In this document: positions 18,526 through 27,975 of the stretch, piece after piece
Layout: the number at the start of each line of letters is the position of its first letter
How positions within the stretch are numbered: position 1 is the first letter of the stretch
NCBI RefSeq assembly: GCF_001673315.1
Contig: NZ_LZLQ01000010.1
Coordinates: forward strand, 1 to 64,000
DNA from: Mycobacterium asiaticum
GTDB taxonomy: Bacteria; Actinomycetota; Actinomycetes; Mycobacteriales; Mycobacteriaceae
DNA length: 64,000 bases
Reading direction: 5' to 3'
Program-made: the position numbers and the translations under genes
Notes under the pieces: model-generated
What the model was told of the DNA's origin: nothing
The model's database searches: none
The model's input: only the letters and a program-made list of their open reading frames with translations

Positions 18526-19950
18526 ATGCGGCTAGGAGGGCGTGCGATCAGCAAGCTCGGCTTCTGGAGCATTGTCATGCTCGGGATCAACGCCGTCATC
18601 GGCGCGGGCATCTTTCTCACCCCCGGGGCGGTCATCAAGCTCGCCGGCCCCCTGGCACCGGTCGCCTACATCATGGCCGGCCTGTTCGCCGGGATCATGG
18701 CTGTCGTCTTCGCCACCGCTGCGAGGTACGTCAAGACCAATGGCGCCTCGTACGCCTACACAACGGCCGCGTTCGGGCAGCGCATCGGCATCTACGTCGG
18801 CGTCACGCATGCCATCGTGGCATCGATCGCGTGGGGCGTGCTGGCGTCACTGTTTATCACCACTCTATTGAAAGTTGCTTTTCCACAGCGTGATTGGGCC
18901 AATGATAGCGGGCTGTTCAGCGCCAAGACGTTGACATTCCTTGTCTTCATAGCAGTGTTGTTGGCTATCAACATGTTCGGCAACCGGGTGATCGAGTGGG
19001 CCAACGGAATCTCCACCGTGGGAAAGATATCCGCCCTCTCGGTGTTTATCGTCGGCGGGTTCGGGCTCATCGTCATCAAGGGCATCAACAACTACGCCGT
19101 GTCCAGTTCGCCGGAGGTCTTTCAGCCCGCACGCTACGCACTGTTCGGTTTCGTCGAGCTTGGGCAGCGCGGCGTCCTGGCTGGTCTGCTACTTGCCACC
19201 ATGGCTGCGTTGTACGCATTCACCGGCTTCGAATCGATCGCCAACGCCGCCGAGGAGATGCAGGACCCGGAACGCAATCTCCCCCGCGCCATACCTCTGG
19301 CAATCCTGTCGGTCGGTGCGGTGTACGTGCTCGCAGTCACCGTGGCCATGTTCCTCGGTTCGAACGAGGTCGTCCGTTCCAGCGATACGGTGAAGTTGGC
19401 GGCGGCCATCGAGAACGACGCGTTTCGCACGATCGTGGTCTTGGGTGCGCTGCTATCGATGTTCGGCATCAATGTCGCCGCCTCGTTCGGCGCCCCGCGG
19501 CTCTGGACGGCTCTGTCGGACACCAGAACCCTGCCGGCCCGGTTGTCGCGCAAGAACCGGTTCGGCGTGCCCATGTTCGCGTTCGCTATCACAGCGGCCC
19601 TCGCGCTGGCCTTCCCGCTGGCCCTACGTTTCGACCTGCAGAACCTGACCGGTCTGGCCGTCATCGCGCGGTTCGTCCAGTTCATCATCGTCCCGATCGC
19701 GCTGATCGTGCTCGCGCGCGACCGCTCCGAACAACACGCGGACATCAAGCGAAATCGGTTCACCGACAAGGTGTTACCGGTAGCCGCGGTGGTGATCTCG
19801 GTGGCTTTGGCGGTGTCATTCGATTACCGGACGCTCGTGCTCAGGCCAGACGGCGGTGCCAACTACTTCTCGATCGCACTGATCGTTGCCACGTTCGTGG
19901 TGGTGCCGGCCGCGGCCTACGTGCACTACTACCGGACCGTCAAGCATTAG
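18526..19950 (+). CDS. APC superfamily amino acid permease
   Basis: 474 residues with about 12 transmembrane segments. The N-terminus SIVMLGINAVIGAGIFLTPG carries the family substrate-backbone-binding motif (GAGIF) in TM1; TM6 has the characteristic YAFTGFESIANAAEEMQDPERNLPRAI, where the FESI stretch is the unwound segment and the following loop is conserved. It is most like amino acid/polyamine transporters; the solute cannot be assigned. The next in-frame stop upstream is at 18502, so the ATG at 18526 is the earliest usual start. It takes the place of Rv3373-Rv3388 in the M. tuberculosis order. A 30-bp tandem repeat starts directly after its stop. Confidence 0.9.
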   Translation: MRLGGRAISKLGFWSIVMLGINAVIGAGIFLTPGAVIKLAGPLAPVAYIMAGLFAGIMAVVFATAARYVKTNGASYAYTTAAFGQRIGIYVGVTHAIVASIAWGVLASLFITTLLKVAFPQRDWANDSGLFSAKTLTFLVFIAVLLAINMFGNRVIEWANGISTVGKISALSVFIVGGFGLIVIKGINNYAVSSSPEVFQPARYALFGFVELGQRGVLAGLLLATMAALYAFTGFESIANAAEEMQDPERNLPRAIPLAILSVGAVYVLAVTVAMFLGSNEVVRSSDTVKLAAAIENDAFRTIVVLGALLSMFGINVAASFGAPRLWTALSDTRTLPARLSRKNRFGVPMFAFAITAALALAFPLALRFDLQNLTGLAVIARFVQFIIVPIALIVLARDRSEQHADIKRNRFTDKVLPVAAVVISVALAVSFDYRTLVLRPDGGANYFSIALIVATFVVVPAAAYVHYYRTVKH

Positions 19951-20023
19951 GCCGCGTTCGGCCGCGCAAGTCCGCGTTCGGCCGCGTTAGGCCACGCAAG
20001 TCCGCGCTAGGCCGCGTTAGGCC
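19951..20023. repeat. 30-bp tandem repeat, 2.4 copies, between permease and htdY
   Basis: Unit 1 (19951-19980), unit 2 (19981-20010) and a 13-bp partial third copy (20011-20023) all begin GCCGCGTT(C/A)GGCC. Units 1 and 2 differ at four positions. The repeat starts on the base after the permease stop TAG and includes the htdY stop codon (20017-20019), so it fills the whole gap between two convergent genes. Confidence 0.85.
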
Positions 20024-20886
20024 AGGTACTCTACCTCGCCATCGTCGAGCACCACCCGAGGACCCAGACCCTCCGCCCCGGAGGCCTCGGTGCGAAACAA
20101 CGCCTTGCCCGGCTCGGTCTTCCAAATCGACGTGGACAGTGTCTCGCCCGGAAAAACCGGCTTGGTGAATCGGGCGGCGATCGAGGTGATGTTGGCGGCG
20201 ACGCCACCACCCAATTCGGCGACCAGCGCGCGCCCCGACACCCCGTAGGTGCACAGCCCGTGCAGGATCGGCCGCGGGAACCCGGCCAGGTTGGTGGCGA
20301 ACCACGGGTCGCTGTGCAACGGGTTGCGGTCACCGGAGAGCCGGTAGATCAGCGCTTGATCCTCGCGAGTGGGCAGGTCGATTCGGGCGTCGGGCTCGCG
20401 GTCCGGAAACTCAGGTGCCGCCGGCCGTTCGCCCTTCTCTCCTCCGAACCCGCCTTCGCCCCGGATTACCAGAGTGGTCAGCGTCTCGGCGATCAAATCG
20501 CCGGAGTCCGGATCTTTGCCCTGGCCGCGCAACATCAGAATGGCGTTCTTGCCCTCGCCCTTGTCCTGGATGTCGGCCACTTCGGTGACCACGGACAACT
20601 TCCCGGCCGGCGGCAGCGGCGCATGCAACCGAACCGTCTGAGACCCGTGCAGCAGCATGGCCCAGTTGAACGTGCCGACCTTGCCGGCCGCCCCGAACGC
20701 CGGGCAACAGATCACCGCGTAGGTGGGTAATACCTGTTGCGGGATGTCGTGACTGTTCTCGGTGGTGAATGCCAGATCGTCAAGTCCGGCGCCGACACCG
20801 AGCGCGTAAAGCAGTGTGTCCCGGTCGGTCCACTCGAACAACTGAGGCTCGGTTACCGCACCTACGGCACTCGGGTCAATCGCCAT
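20017..20886 (-). CDS. htdY: MaoC-like (3R)-hydroxyacyl dehydratase HtdY
   Basis: 289 residues in a double hot-dog fold. The C-terminal half carries the hydratase-2 motif YRLSGDRNPLHSDPWFA near residue 200, with catalytic Asp and His in SGD..NPLHSD, then LHGLCTYGVSGRA. The N-terminal half (ENSHDIPQQVLPTYAVI) is the substrate-binding repeat. Homologue of Rv3389c (290 aa), a (3R)-specific hydroxyacyl-CoA/ACP dehydratase able to act on long chains. It is divergent from lpqD (93 bp between starts), as in M. tuberculosis. Confidence 0.95.
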   Translation of the reverse strand: MAIDPSAVGAVTEPQLFEWTDRDTLLYALGVGAGLDDLAFTTENSHDIPQQVLPTYAVICCPAFGAAGKVGTFNWAMLLHGSQTVRLHAPLPPAGKLSVVTEVADIQDKGEGKNAILMLRGQGKDPDSGDLIAETLTTLVIRGEGGFGGEKGERPAAPEFPDREPDARIDLPTREDQALIYRLSGDRNPLHSDPWFATNLAGFPRPILHGLCTYGVSGRALVAELGGGVAANITSIAARFTKPVFPGETLSTSIWKTEPGKALFRTEASGAEGLGPRVVLDDGEVEYLA

Positions 20887-20979
20887 GCGAGTCTCCTCTC
20901 GATTGAAAATTCACGCCTTTTCGGCACTAACCATCGCAAACACTTCCCTTCGACGGTGTCGGCAGGGCAGGCTATCGCC

Positions 20980-21687
20980 ATGGTGAAGCGCACACTGATC
21001 TGTACTGCCTCCAAAGTCGTTGCCGTGCTCGCCGCGGCAATGCTGGTTGGTGCCTGCGGCGGCGGTGGCCCGCAGGTACGCAGCATCACGCTGACCTTCA
21101 TCCGCAATGCCCAATCCCAGGCGAACGCCGACGGGATCATCGAGACCGGAATACCGGGCCCCAGCCTCACCGAGGACGGCAAAGGACAAGCCCAGCAACT
21201 GACGCACCAGCACAACGACTTCGACGCCATCTACTCCTCGCCGATGGCCGCGGACCAGCAGACCGCCTCGCCGCTGGCCAGCCAACTGGGTAAGCAGGTG
21301 CAGGTCCTGGAGGGATTGCAAGCCATCAATGCCGGCTGGTACAACGGCAAACCCGAATCGATGGCCAGCTCGACCTATCTGCTGGCGCCGAACCTCTGGG
21401 TGAGCGGTGACGTGGGAACAAGCATCCCCGGTTCACTGAGCGGCGCAGATTTCAATTCGCAGTTCACCGGCGCAATCCGCAAGATCTACGACAGCGGCCA
21501 CAACAAACCCGTGGTGTTCTCGCAGGGCACCGCAATCATGGTGTGGACCTTGATGAACGCCAAGAACCCCAAACTCAGCCTGCTGAACAACCATCCCCTG
21601 CCCAACCTCGGCCGGGTGGTGATCACGGGCAACCCCACTACCGGTTGGAAGCTAACGGACTGGGACGGCGTCCGTAGCTTCACCTAG
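20980..21687 (+). CDS. lpqD: Lipoprotein LpqD, histidine-phosphatase fold without catalytic histidines
   Basis: 235 residues from ATG 20980. A signal peptide (VVAVLAAAMLVGA) ends in a lipobox with Cys26 (VGAC), so the protein should be lipidated and anchored outside the membrane. The mature domain has the phosphoglycerate-mutase fold pattern: ITLTFIRNAQSQANADGII, IYSSPMAADQQTA, VVFSQGTAIMVWTL. The canonical phospho-accepting RHG is RNA here, and the second catalytic SHG is SQG. Homologue of Rv3390. A scaffold or binding role is more likely than phosphatase activity. The final codons form the first unit of a downstream 20-bp tandem repeat. Confidence 0.93.
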   Translation: MVKRTLICTASKVVAVLAAAMLVGACGGGGPQVRSITLTFIRNAQSQANADGIIETGIPGPSLTEDGKGQAQQLTHQHNDFDAIYSSPMAADQQTASPLASQLGKQVQVLEGLQAINAGWYNGKPESMASSTYLLAPNLWVSGDVGTSIPGSLSGADFNSQFTGAIRKIYDSGHNKPVVFSQGTAIMVWTLMNAKNPKLSLLNNHPLPNLGRVVITGNPTTGWKLTDWDGVRSFT

Positions 21688-21770
21688 TTTCCGTAGCTTC
21701 AGCTAGTTTTCCGTAGCTTCAGCTAGTTTTCCGTAGCTTCAGCTAGTTTTCTGTAGCTTCAGTTAGTTAC
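21672..21770. repeat. 20-bp tandem repeat (VNTR-like), 5 copies, starting inside the lpqD stop region
   Basis: Unit CCGTAGCTTCAGCTAGTTTT. Copies: 21672-21690 (19 bp, codes for the last lpqD residues and includes its TAG), 21691-21710, 21711-21730, 21731-21750 (three identical), and 21751-21770 (diverged). Each copy contains the in-frame-looking TAG of the original. The array is a plausible strain-typing locus. Confidence 0.95.
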
Positions 21771-21816
21771 AGCCGCCTGGTTGACGCGGCGCTCGTCCGC
21801 GGTCACGATGGGCTGC

Positions 21817-23817
21817 ATGCGGTATGTCGTTACCGGCGGTACCGGGTTTATTGGGCGACGCGTCGTGCGCCGTCTGCTGGACTCCGACGCGGACGCTCAA
21901 GTGTGGGTGCTGGTTCGGCGCCAGTCGCTGGGACGCTTCGAGCGGCTCGCCCAGGAGTGGGGTGAGCGGGCGAAGCCGCTGGTCGGCGAGCTGCCCGAGT
22001 TGGATCTGAGCGACGGCGTGATCGACGAACTCGGTGCGGTCGACCATCTGGTGCACTGCGCGGCGATATATGACATCACCGTCGGCGAGACCGAACAACG
22101 GGCAGCCAATGTCGAAGGCACCCGCGCCGTTATCGCCCTCGCACAGCGGTTGGAGGCGACGCTGCACCACGTTTCGTCAATCGCCGTGGCCGGTGACTTC
22201 CGCGGCGAGTACACCGAGGACGATTTCGACGTCGGCCAACAACTGCCGTCCGCCTATCACCGCACGAAATTCGAAGCCGAGGCACTGGTACGGCAGGCTC
22301 CCGGCTTGCGGTACCGCATCTACCGCCCGGGGGTCGTGGTAGGCGACTCGCGCACCGGCGAAATGGACAAGATCGACGGCCCCTATTACTTCTTCGGCGT
22401 GCTGACCAAGCTCGCCCTACTGCCGTCGTTCACCCCGGTATTGCTGCCCGATACCGGGCGAACCAACATTGTCCCGGTCGACTTCGTGGCCGACGCGCTC
22501 GTCGCACTCATGCACAGCGAAGGCAGGGACGGCGAGACCTTCCATCTGACGGCCGACAAAACCGTTGGCCTGCGCGGGATTTACCGCGGGATCTCCCGTG
22601 CTGCCGGATTACCCGCCCTGCGCGGGTCGCTGCCACGCTCGGTGGGCACCTCAGTGTTGAAGGTGAGTGGACGCGCCAAGGTGGTGCGCAACATGGCGGC
22701 AACCCAACTGGGAATTCCCGCCGAGGTGCTCGACGTCGTCGACCTGGCCCCGACCTTCGTACCCGGCATGACGCGGGAAGCACTGCGCGACAAGGGCATT
22801 GATGTGCCCGATTTCGCCATGTACGCGCCGCAGCTGTGGCGGTACTGGGCCGAGCACCTCGATCCCGACCGCGCCCGCCGTGACGATTCCAGGGGGCCAC
22901 TGGTCGGTCGGCACGTCATCATCACCGGCGCGTCCAGCGGAATCGGCCGGGCTTCGGCGCTGGCGGTGGCCGAGCGCGGCGCGACCGTCTTCGCGCTGGC
23001 CCGCAACGGGGAGGCTCTCGACCAACTGGTTGCCGACATCCGCGCCAACGGTGGGCAGGCTTACGCTTTCACCTGCGACGTCACCGATTCCGCGTCGGTC
23101 GACGCGACGGTGAAGGACATTCTGGGCCGCTTCGACCACGTCGACTATCTGGTCAACAACGCCGGCAGGTCTATCCGCCGCTCGGTGGTCAATTCCACCG
23201 ACCGCCTGCACGACTACGAGCGGGTGATGGCGGTCAATTACTTCGGCGCAGTACGGATGGTGTTGGCATTGCTGCCGCACTGGCGCGAGCGCCGCCTCGG
23301 TCATGTCGTCAACGTGTCCAGCGCCGGCGTGCTGGCCCGCAATCCCAAGTACAGCTCGTATCTGCCCACGAAGGCGGCGCTGGACGCCTTCTCTGATGTC
23401 GTCGCGTCCGAAACGCTGTCTGACCACATCACTTTCACCAACATCCATATGCCCCTGGTGGCTACGCCGATGATCACGCCGTCCAACCGGCTCAACCCGG
23501 TTCCGGCCATCAGCGCCGGACACGCAGCCGCGATGGTGGTGCGCGGCCTCATCGACAAACCGGCCCGCATCGATACCCCGCTCGGGACACTGGCCGAAGT
23601 CGGCAACCATTTCGCGCCCGCGCTCTCCCGCCGAATTCTGCACCAGATCTATCTCGGCTATCCGGACTCCCCCGCCGCACGCGGCATCACCGAATCCCCT
23701 ACGCCGGCACAAGTTCGCCGGCGGCCCACGCGTCCGGTCCGGGCCGCCGCCCGGGTGGTGGGAGTGCCACGACCGGTCCGGCGGCTAGTGCGTCGGGTGC
23801 CCGGCGTGCACTGGTAG
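21817..23817 (+). CDS. acrA1: Fatty acyl reductase-type bifunctional protein, AcrA1
   Basis: 666 residues, two Rossmann domains. The N-terminal half is an extended SDR/NAD-binding_4 domain (RYVVTGGTGFIGRRV; active-site region HHVSSIAVAG and YHRTKFEAEA, near residue 148). The C-terminal half is a classical SDR (VIITGASSGIGRASALAVAE near 367; LVNNAGRSIRRS; VSSAGVLARNPKYSSYLPTK). Homologue of Rv3391 (650 aa), the multifunctional acyl-CoA reductase; members reduce fatty acyl-CoA toward aldehyde or alcohol. The start before RYVVTGG at 21817 is preferred; 21808 and 21781 are alternatives. It sits beside cmaA1 in convergent orientation, in a lipid-gene context. Confidence 0.9.
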   Translation: MRYVVTGGTGFIGRRVVRRLLDSDADAQVWVLVRRQSLGRFERLAQEWGERAKPLVGELPELDLSDGVIDELGAVDHLVHCAAIYDITVGETEQRAANVEGTRAVIALAQRLEATLHHVSSIAVAGDFRGEYTEDDFDVGQQLPSAYHRTKFEAEALVRQAPGLRYRIYRPGVVVGDSRTGEMDKIDGPYYFFGVLTKLALLPSFTPVLLPDTGRTNIVPVDFVADALVALMHSEGRDGETFHLTADKTVGLRGIYRGISRAAGLPALRGSLPRSVGTSVLKVSGRAKVVRNMAATQLGIPAEVLDVVDLAPTFVPGMTREALRDKGIDVPDFAMYAPQLWRYWAEHLDPDRARRDDSRGPLVGRHVIITGASSGIGRASALAVAERGATVFALARNGEALDQLVADIRANGGQAYAFTCDVTDSASVDATVKDILGRFDHVDYLVNNAGRSIRRSVVNSTDRLHDYERVMAVNYFGAVRMVLALLPHWRERRLGHVVNVSSAGVLARNPKYSSYLPTKAALDAFSDVVASETLSDHITFTNIHMPLVATPMITPSNRLNPVPAISAGHAAAMVVRGLIDKPARIDTPLGTLAEVGNHFAPALSRRILHQIYLGYPDSPAARGITESPTPAQVRRRPTRPVRAAARVVGVPRPVRRLVRRVPGVHW

Positions 23818-23850
23818 ACAGCGGCGCCTACCCGCGCGACCTGTTCAGAG

Positions 23851-24714
23851 TCACTTCTGGCAGGTGAATTGGTTGACGTCGATGTAGCCGATGCGGAACA
23901 TCTCCGCGCATCCGGTGAGGTATTTCATGTACCGCTCGTACACCTCCTCCGATTGCAGCGCGATGGCCTGGTCTTTGTGCGCCTCCAGCGCGGCTGACCA
24001 GATGTCGAGCGTCCTGGCGTAGTGCGGCTGCAGCGACTGCACGCGGGCGACCTGAAAGCCGTTGGCGGTGGCCCGCTCTTGCACCATCGGTATAGACGGC
24101 AGACGTCCGCCCGGAAAGATCTCGGTGACAATGAATTTGACGAAGCGAGCGAACGTGAACGACAACGGCATGCCGCGTTCCTTCATCTCCAGCGGATGCA
24201 GTCCGGTGATGGTGTGCAGCAGCATGATTCCGTCGGCCGGCATCAGGCGATGGGCCAACGTGAAGAACGCATCGTAGCGCTCGTGTCCGAAATGCTCGAA
24301 CGCGCCGATACTGACGATTCGGTCGACCGGTTCGTCGAACTGCTCCCAGCCCTGCAGCAGCACCCGGCGAGTGCGCGTGGTGTCCAGTTCGTCGAATGTC
24401 TGCTGGACGTGCGCGGCCTGGTTCTTGGATAGCGTCAAACCCACGACGTTGACGTCGTAGGTTTCGATCGCCCGGCGCATGGTGGCGCCCCAACCACATC
24501 CGACGTCGAGCAATGTCATACCCGCCTGCAGCCCGAGCTTGCCCAGAGCGAGATCGATCTTGGCGATCTGCGCCTCTTCCAGCGTCATGTCCTCGCGCTC
24601 GAAGTAGGCGCAACTGTAGGTCTGGGTGGGATCGAGGAACAAACGGAAGAACTCGTCGGAGAGGTCGTAATGCGCTTGCACATCGTCGAAATGCGGCTTC
24701 AGGTCGTCCGGCAT
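23851..24714 (-). CDS. cmaA1: Cyclopropane mycolic acid synthase CmaA1
   Basis: 287 residues from ATG 24714 ([20 protein letters not shown]), the exact length of M. tuberculosis CmaA1 (Rv3392c). Motifs: [23 protein letters not shown]-binding [12 protein letters not shown] near residue 68, [12 protein letters not shown], and [15 protein letters not shown] with the Glu near the active-site bicarbonate pocket; C-terminus [19 protein letters not shown]. The enzyme adds a cis-cyclopropane ring at the distal double bond of meromycolate. Other mycolate methyltransferase paralogues are similar, but context and length favour CmaA1. It is divergent from iunH with 33 bp between starts. Confidence 0.93.
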   Translation of the reverse strand: MPDDLKPHFDDVQAHYDLSDEFFRLFLDPTQTYSCAYFEREDMTLEEAQIAKIDLALGKLGLQAGMTLLDVGCGWGATMRRAIETYDVNVVGLTLSKNQAAHVQQTFDELDTTRTRRVLLQGWEQFDEPVDRIVSIGAFEHFGHERYDAFFTLAHRLMPADGIMLLHTITGLHPLEMKERGMPLSFTFARFVKFIVTEIFPGGRLPSIPMVQERATANGFQVARVQSLQPHYARTLDIWSAALEAHKDQAIALQSEEVYERYMKYLTGCAEMFRIGYIDVNQFTCQK

Positions 24715-24747
24715 CCCGCCAGCGTAATCCCGGCGTAGGGTGGCGCC

Positions 24748-25683
24748 GTGAGTGCGGTGTTCGCGGACGTCGACACCGGGATTGACGATGCGATCGCGCT
24801 GATCTATCTGTTGGCCAGCGGCGCCGATCTGATCGGCGTCGCCTCGACCGGTGGCAACCTGGCAGTGGATCAGGTGTGCGCGAACAATCTCGACCTGCTG
24901 CAGTTGTGCGGCGCGACGCATGTTCCGGTGTCACGGGGCGCTGATCAGCCGCTGGCCGGGCCGGGCCCGCGGCGCGGAAACTTCCACGGGCGCAGCGGTT
25001 TAGGCTACGCCGAGCTGCCCGCCAGCGATCGGACGCTCACAGCTCACGACGCCGCGACGGCCTGGGTGCGCGCTGCGCACCGCTATCCCGGCGAACTGAT
25101 CGGCGTGGCGACGGGGCCGTTGACCAATCTGGCACTCGCGCTGCGAGTCGAGCCCGCGCTCCCTCAACTGCTGCACCGGTTGGTGATCATGGGCGGGATG
25201 TACGGCGACGGGACAAACACTGACCGGGAAGCCGAGTGGAACGTGAAGGTGGATCCGGAAGCGACAGCTGAGGTGCTTGCGGCCTGGGCAGGCCAGCGGC
25301 GCCAACCGGTGGTGTGCGGCCTGGACCTGACCCGTACCGTGGCGATGACCCCGGACCTGCTCGCCCGGCTGTCCGGGCCGAATCCGGTGAGCCGGTTCAT
25401 TCAAGATGCCATGCGCTTCTATTTCGAGGTGCACCGCGACCGTGGCCTGGGCTATCTCGCTCACCTGCACGATCCCCTTGCCGCGGCGGTCGCGTTGGAC
25501 CCGCAGCTGGTGGTGACCCGGGCAGCGAACGTGACCGTCGATCTGGCCGATGACCGAGGTATCACGACCGCCGCATGGGAAAGCAAAAGCCCTAACGCAC
25601 ACATCGGTATTCGTGTCGATACTGCATCGTTTATGGATCGACTCATCACTCGGATTGCCGCGTTTGCAGAGTCGGCCGGCTGA
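24748..25683 (+). CDS. iunH: Inosine-uridine preferring nucleoside hydrolase
   Basis: 311 residues from a GTG at 24748. The calcium-binding N-terminal motif of the family, [16 protein letters not shown], begins at residue 7; [15 protein letters not shown] and the [13 protein letters not shown] segment follow, then [10 protein letters not shown] and [14 protein letters not shown] with the catalytic His. It hydrolyses purine or pyrimidine ribonucleosides to base and ribose for salvage. Homologue of Rv3393 (308 aa). The gap to the next gene is about 240 bp. Confidence 0.93.
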   Translation: MSAVFADVDTGIDDAIALIYLLASGADLIGVASTGGNLAVDQVCANNLDLLQLCGATHVPVSRGADQPLAGPGPRRGNFHGRSGLGYAELPASDRTLTAHDAATAWVRAAHRYPGELIGVATGPLTNLALALRVEPALPQLLHRLVIMGGMYGDGTNTDREAEWNVKVDPEATAEVLAAWAGQRRQPVVCGLDLTRTVAMTPDLLARLSGPNPVSRFIQDAMRFYFEVHRDRGLGYLAHLHDPLAAAVALDPQLVVTRAANVTVDLADDRGITTAAWESKSPNAHIGIRVDTASFMDRLITRIAAFAESAG

Positions 25684-25919
25684 GTCGCCCGGGAGGGGCT
25701 AACCGAGCCGACTGCCGGGCACGCCGCAGGAACCAAGGGCGGAATCCGAGGTCAAACAACTCAGGATGGCACGCTGGTGCCAAAAATTTCTGCGCCAGGT
25801 ATTGCAAAATGGGACCGCAGTACCTATTTTAGAAGCACAGTGAGATTCAGATCACGCACCGGAGCTGGTCTGGCACAGGGGAGCGGTCGCAATCGCGGCC
25901 GGGAGAAAGGGAACAGCAG

Positions 25920-26267
25920 GTGTCAGGAACCAGGCCGATCGCGCGGCGGACCAATCTCGTCGTGGTAAACAACTCTCCCGACGCACAGGATTCCGGCGAA
26001 CGGGCGTGGGTCTCGAAAGCCTTGTGCAGGAACACCGATCCGGACCAGCTGTTCGTACGCGGCGCCGCGCAGCGCCAAGCCGCGGCCCTCTGCCGCCACT
26101 GCCCCGTACTGCAGGAATGTGGCGCGGATGCGCTCGACAACAAGGTCGAGTTCGGCGTGTGGGGCGGCATGACCGAGCGGCAGCGACGGGCGCTGCTCAA
26201 GGAGCACCCCGAGGTCGTTTCCTGGTCAGACTTCCTGAACAAGCGCAAGGCGCGCTCCGCCGGGTAA
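25920..26267 (+). CDS. WhiB4-like iron-sulfur redox sensor/regulator
   Basis: 115 residues from GTG 25920. The four cluster-ligand cysteines are in ALCRNTDPD (near 36) and ALCRHCPVLQEC (near 59-66), followed by the WhiB G(V/I)WGG turn (VEFGVWGGMTERQRRALL). The N-terminus MSGTRPIARRTNL and C-terminus EVVSWSDFLNKRK resemble WhiB4 (Rv3681c) rather than WhiB1, 2, 3 or 7. In M. tuberculosis whiB4 lies in a different region beside Rv3680, so this is either a second copy or a moved gene. WhiB4 is an oxygen- and nitric-oxide-sensitive regulator of oxidative stress. It is convergent with imuB, 103 bp apart. Confidence 0.88.
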   Translation: MSGTRPIARRTNLVVVNNSPDAQDSGERAWVSKALCRNTDPDQLFVRGAAQRQAAALCRHCPVLQECGADALDNKVEFGVWGGMTERQRRALLKEHPEVVSWSDFLNKRKARSAG

Positions 26268-26370
26268 CCGCTCCACCGCGGCTTCATCATTACGTAAATG
26301 TTACAGATTACGGGTGCATCACGCCGTTCGGCCGAATTTCGCTCTGCCACAAGCAGATCGATTCAATGAG

Positions 26371-27975
26371 TTATTCGTAGATCCCCTCCAGATACCACCT
26401 CCTCTGTCGATAGCACAGCAGCAGAGCCCGCTCGCTTTCCAGCAACACCTGGGCACGAGCGACCCGGGTGCCCCCTTGGCCGGCCTCGGGCCGGTCGTCC
26501 CACCACCGCTCGTCGACCGGCCAAGGCCCGCCCCACCAGCGCAGCTGGTCGTTCTGCCCGCGGACCGTCAGTCGGGCAGGATCGGCGGAGAACAGCCCGC
26601 GACTGGTGACTCGTATCGGGTTTCCTTGTGCATCAAGCAATTCCACTGGATCATCAACCAGTACCGACGGTGACGGCTCAGGTAGTTGGCCGGGCCACGG
26701 TTGCCCCGGATCGGTCCGTGGCACCACCTCGTCACCCAACGGAGTGAATGTGATGCGCTCCGTCGGCCCGCGACCCCCGGACAACACCGGCACCTGCACC
26801 GCCTCCGGCCCCAGCAGACCCTGAACCCGCACCAACGCCCGTCGGGCTCGAAGCCTGTCCTCCTCCCCCAGTCCACCCCACAGCGGCAGCTGCAACGCCT
26901 CGGCCGAGACCACCTCGACTGCCTGCAGCCGTAACAGTGTCAGCGGTGCGTCCAGGGGCCGGCCTCGACTCAGCCGATGGCTCAACCAGCCGTCCAGTTG
27001 CCAGCGCACCCGGTCGGCGGTGGCGTCCTCGGTCAACGGCTCAGCACATCGCCATATCCGGCTCAGCTCGTCGCCGTTTGCGGTGACGGCGTGGATGGCC
27101 AGCCGCGTGCATCCCACCCCGGCGGCCAGCAGCGCTTGGTGCAGCGTGGCGGCCAGCGAACGGCCGGCGAACGCCGCGGCGTCGACCCGGTCGATGGGTG
27201 GATCGCAGTCCAGCACGGCCCCCCACTCCGGCGGTGGCTCCCGCCCGGATGGCCCTCGCTCCGGTTCACCGCGGGCGAACCGGTGAGCGGTCACCGCGTC
27301 GGCCCCGAACCGCGAAGCGACGTCGGTGCGGGACAACGCGGCGAATTGCCCCACGGTGCGAATTCCCATCCGCCACAACAGGTCCGTCAGCTCATTGCGT
27401 CCCGGACCGGACAGGCTCGGCTCGGTGGCGAGCTGGCGGATCGACAGGAGTGACAAGAACCGTGCGTCGCCGCCCGGCTCCACGACACGACCTGCCCGCG
27501 CAGCGAAGACCGCAGTGGACAACCCGTCGGCGACGCCGACCTGACACTCGGCGCCGGCCGCCGCGACGGCGTCGATCAGCCGTTCGGCCACCTGCTGTTC
27601 GGACCCGAAGAACCGGGCGGCACCCCGCACCGGCAGCACCAAGAGCCCGGGCCGCAGCACCTCGGCGCGGGGCACCAGATCTTCCACGGCGGCGACCACT
27701 CCCTCGAAGAAGCGGGCGTCGCGATCGGCGTCGGCGGCCGCGATGTGCAGTTCCGGACACCGAGCGGCCGCTTCCCGGCGCCGCAACCCGCGTCGCACCC
27801 CGGCCGCACGCGCTGTGGCCGAACATGCAATCACCCGGTTTGCCAAGGTGACAGCTACCGGGGCCGTTGCGGACTGGCCGGCGGCCGCGGCCGCCGCCAC
27901 CGCGGGCCAGTCCATGCACCAGATCGCCAAAGTGCGGGAATCAGCGGGGCCAGAGGAAGAAACCATCAGGGTCAC
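26371..27975 (-). CDS. imuB: Mutasome Y-family-like accessory protein ImuB
   Basis: 534 residues. The N-terminus [18 protein letters not shown] begins a Y-family polymerase-like domain, but the catalytic acidic residues of true Y-family polymerases are not in their places, as is known for ImuB. A beta-clamp-binding motif QLPLWG lies near residue 360, matching the motif shown to be essential in M. tuberculosis ImuB (Rv3394c). ImuB recruits DnaE2 and ImuA' to the clamp. The chosen GTG at 27975 overlaps the imuA' stop as GTGA; ATG at 27966 is the alternative. Second gene of the LexA-controlled imuA'-imuB operon. Confidence 0.95.
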   Translation of the reverse strand: MTLMVSSSGPADSRTLAIWCMDWPAVAAAAAAGQSATAPVAVTLANRVIACSATARAAGVRRGLRRREAAARCPELHIAAADADRDARFFEGVVAAVEDLVPRAEVLRPGLLVLPVRGAARFFGSEQQVAERLIDAVAAAGAECQVGVADGLSTAVFAARAGRVVEPGGDARFLSLLSIRQLATEPSLSGPGRNELTDLLWRMGIRTVGQFAALSRTDVASRFGADAVTAHRFARGEPERGPSGREPPPEWGAVLDCDPPIDRVDAAAFAGRSLAATLHQALLAAGVGCTRLAIHAVTANGDELSRIWRCAEPLTEDATADRVRWQLDGWLSHRLSRGRPLDAPLTLLRLQAVEVVSAEALQLPLWGGLGEEDRLRARRALVRVQGLLGPEAVQVPVLSGGRGPTERITFTPLGDEVVPRTDPGQPWPGQLPEPSPSVLVDDPVELLDAQGNPIRVTSRGLFSADPARLTVRGQNDQLRWWGGPWPVDERWWDDRPEAGQGGTRVARAQVLLESERALLLCYRQRRWYLEGIYE

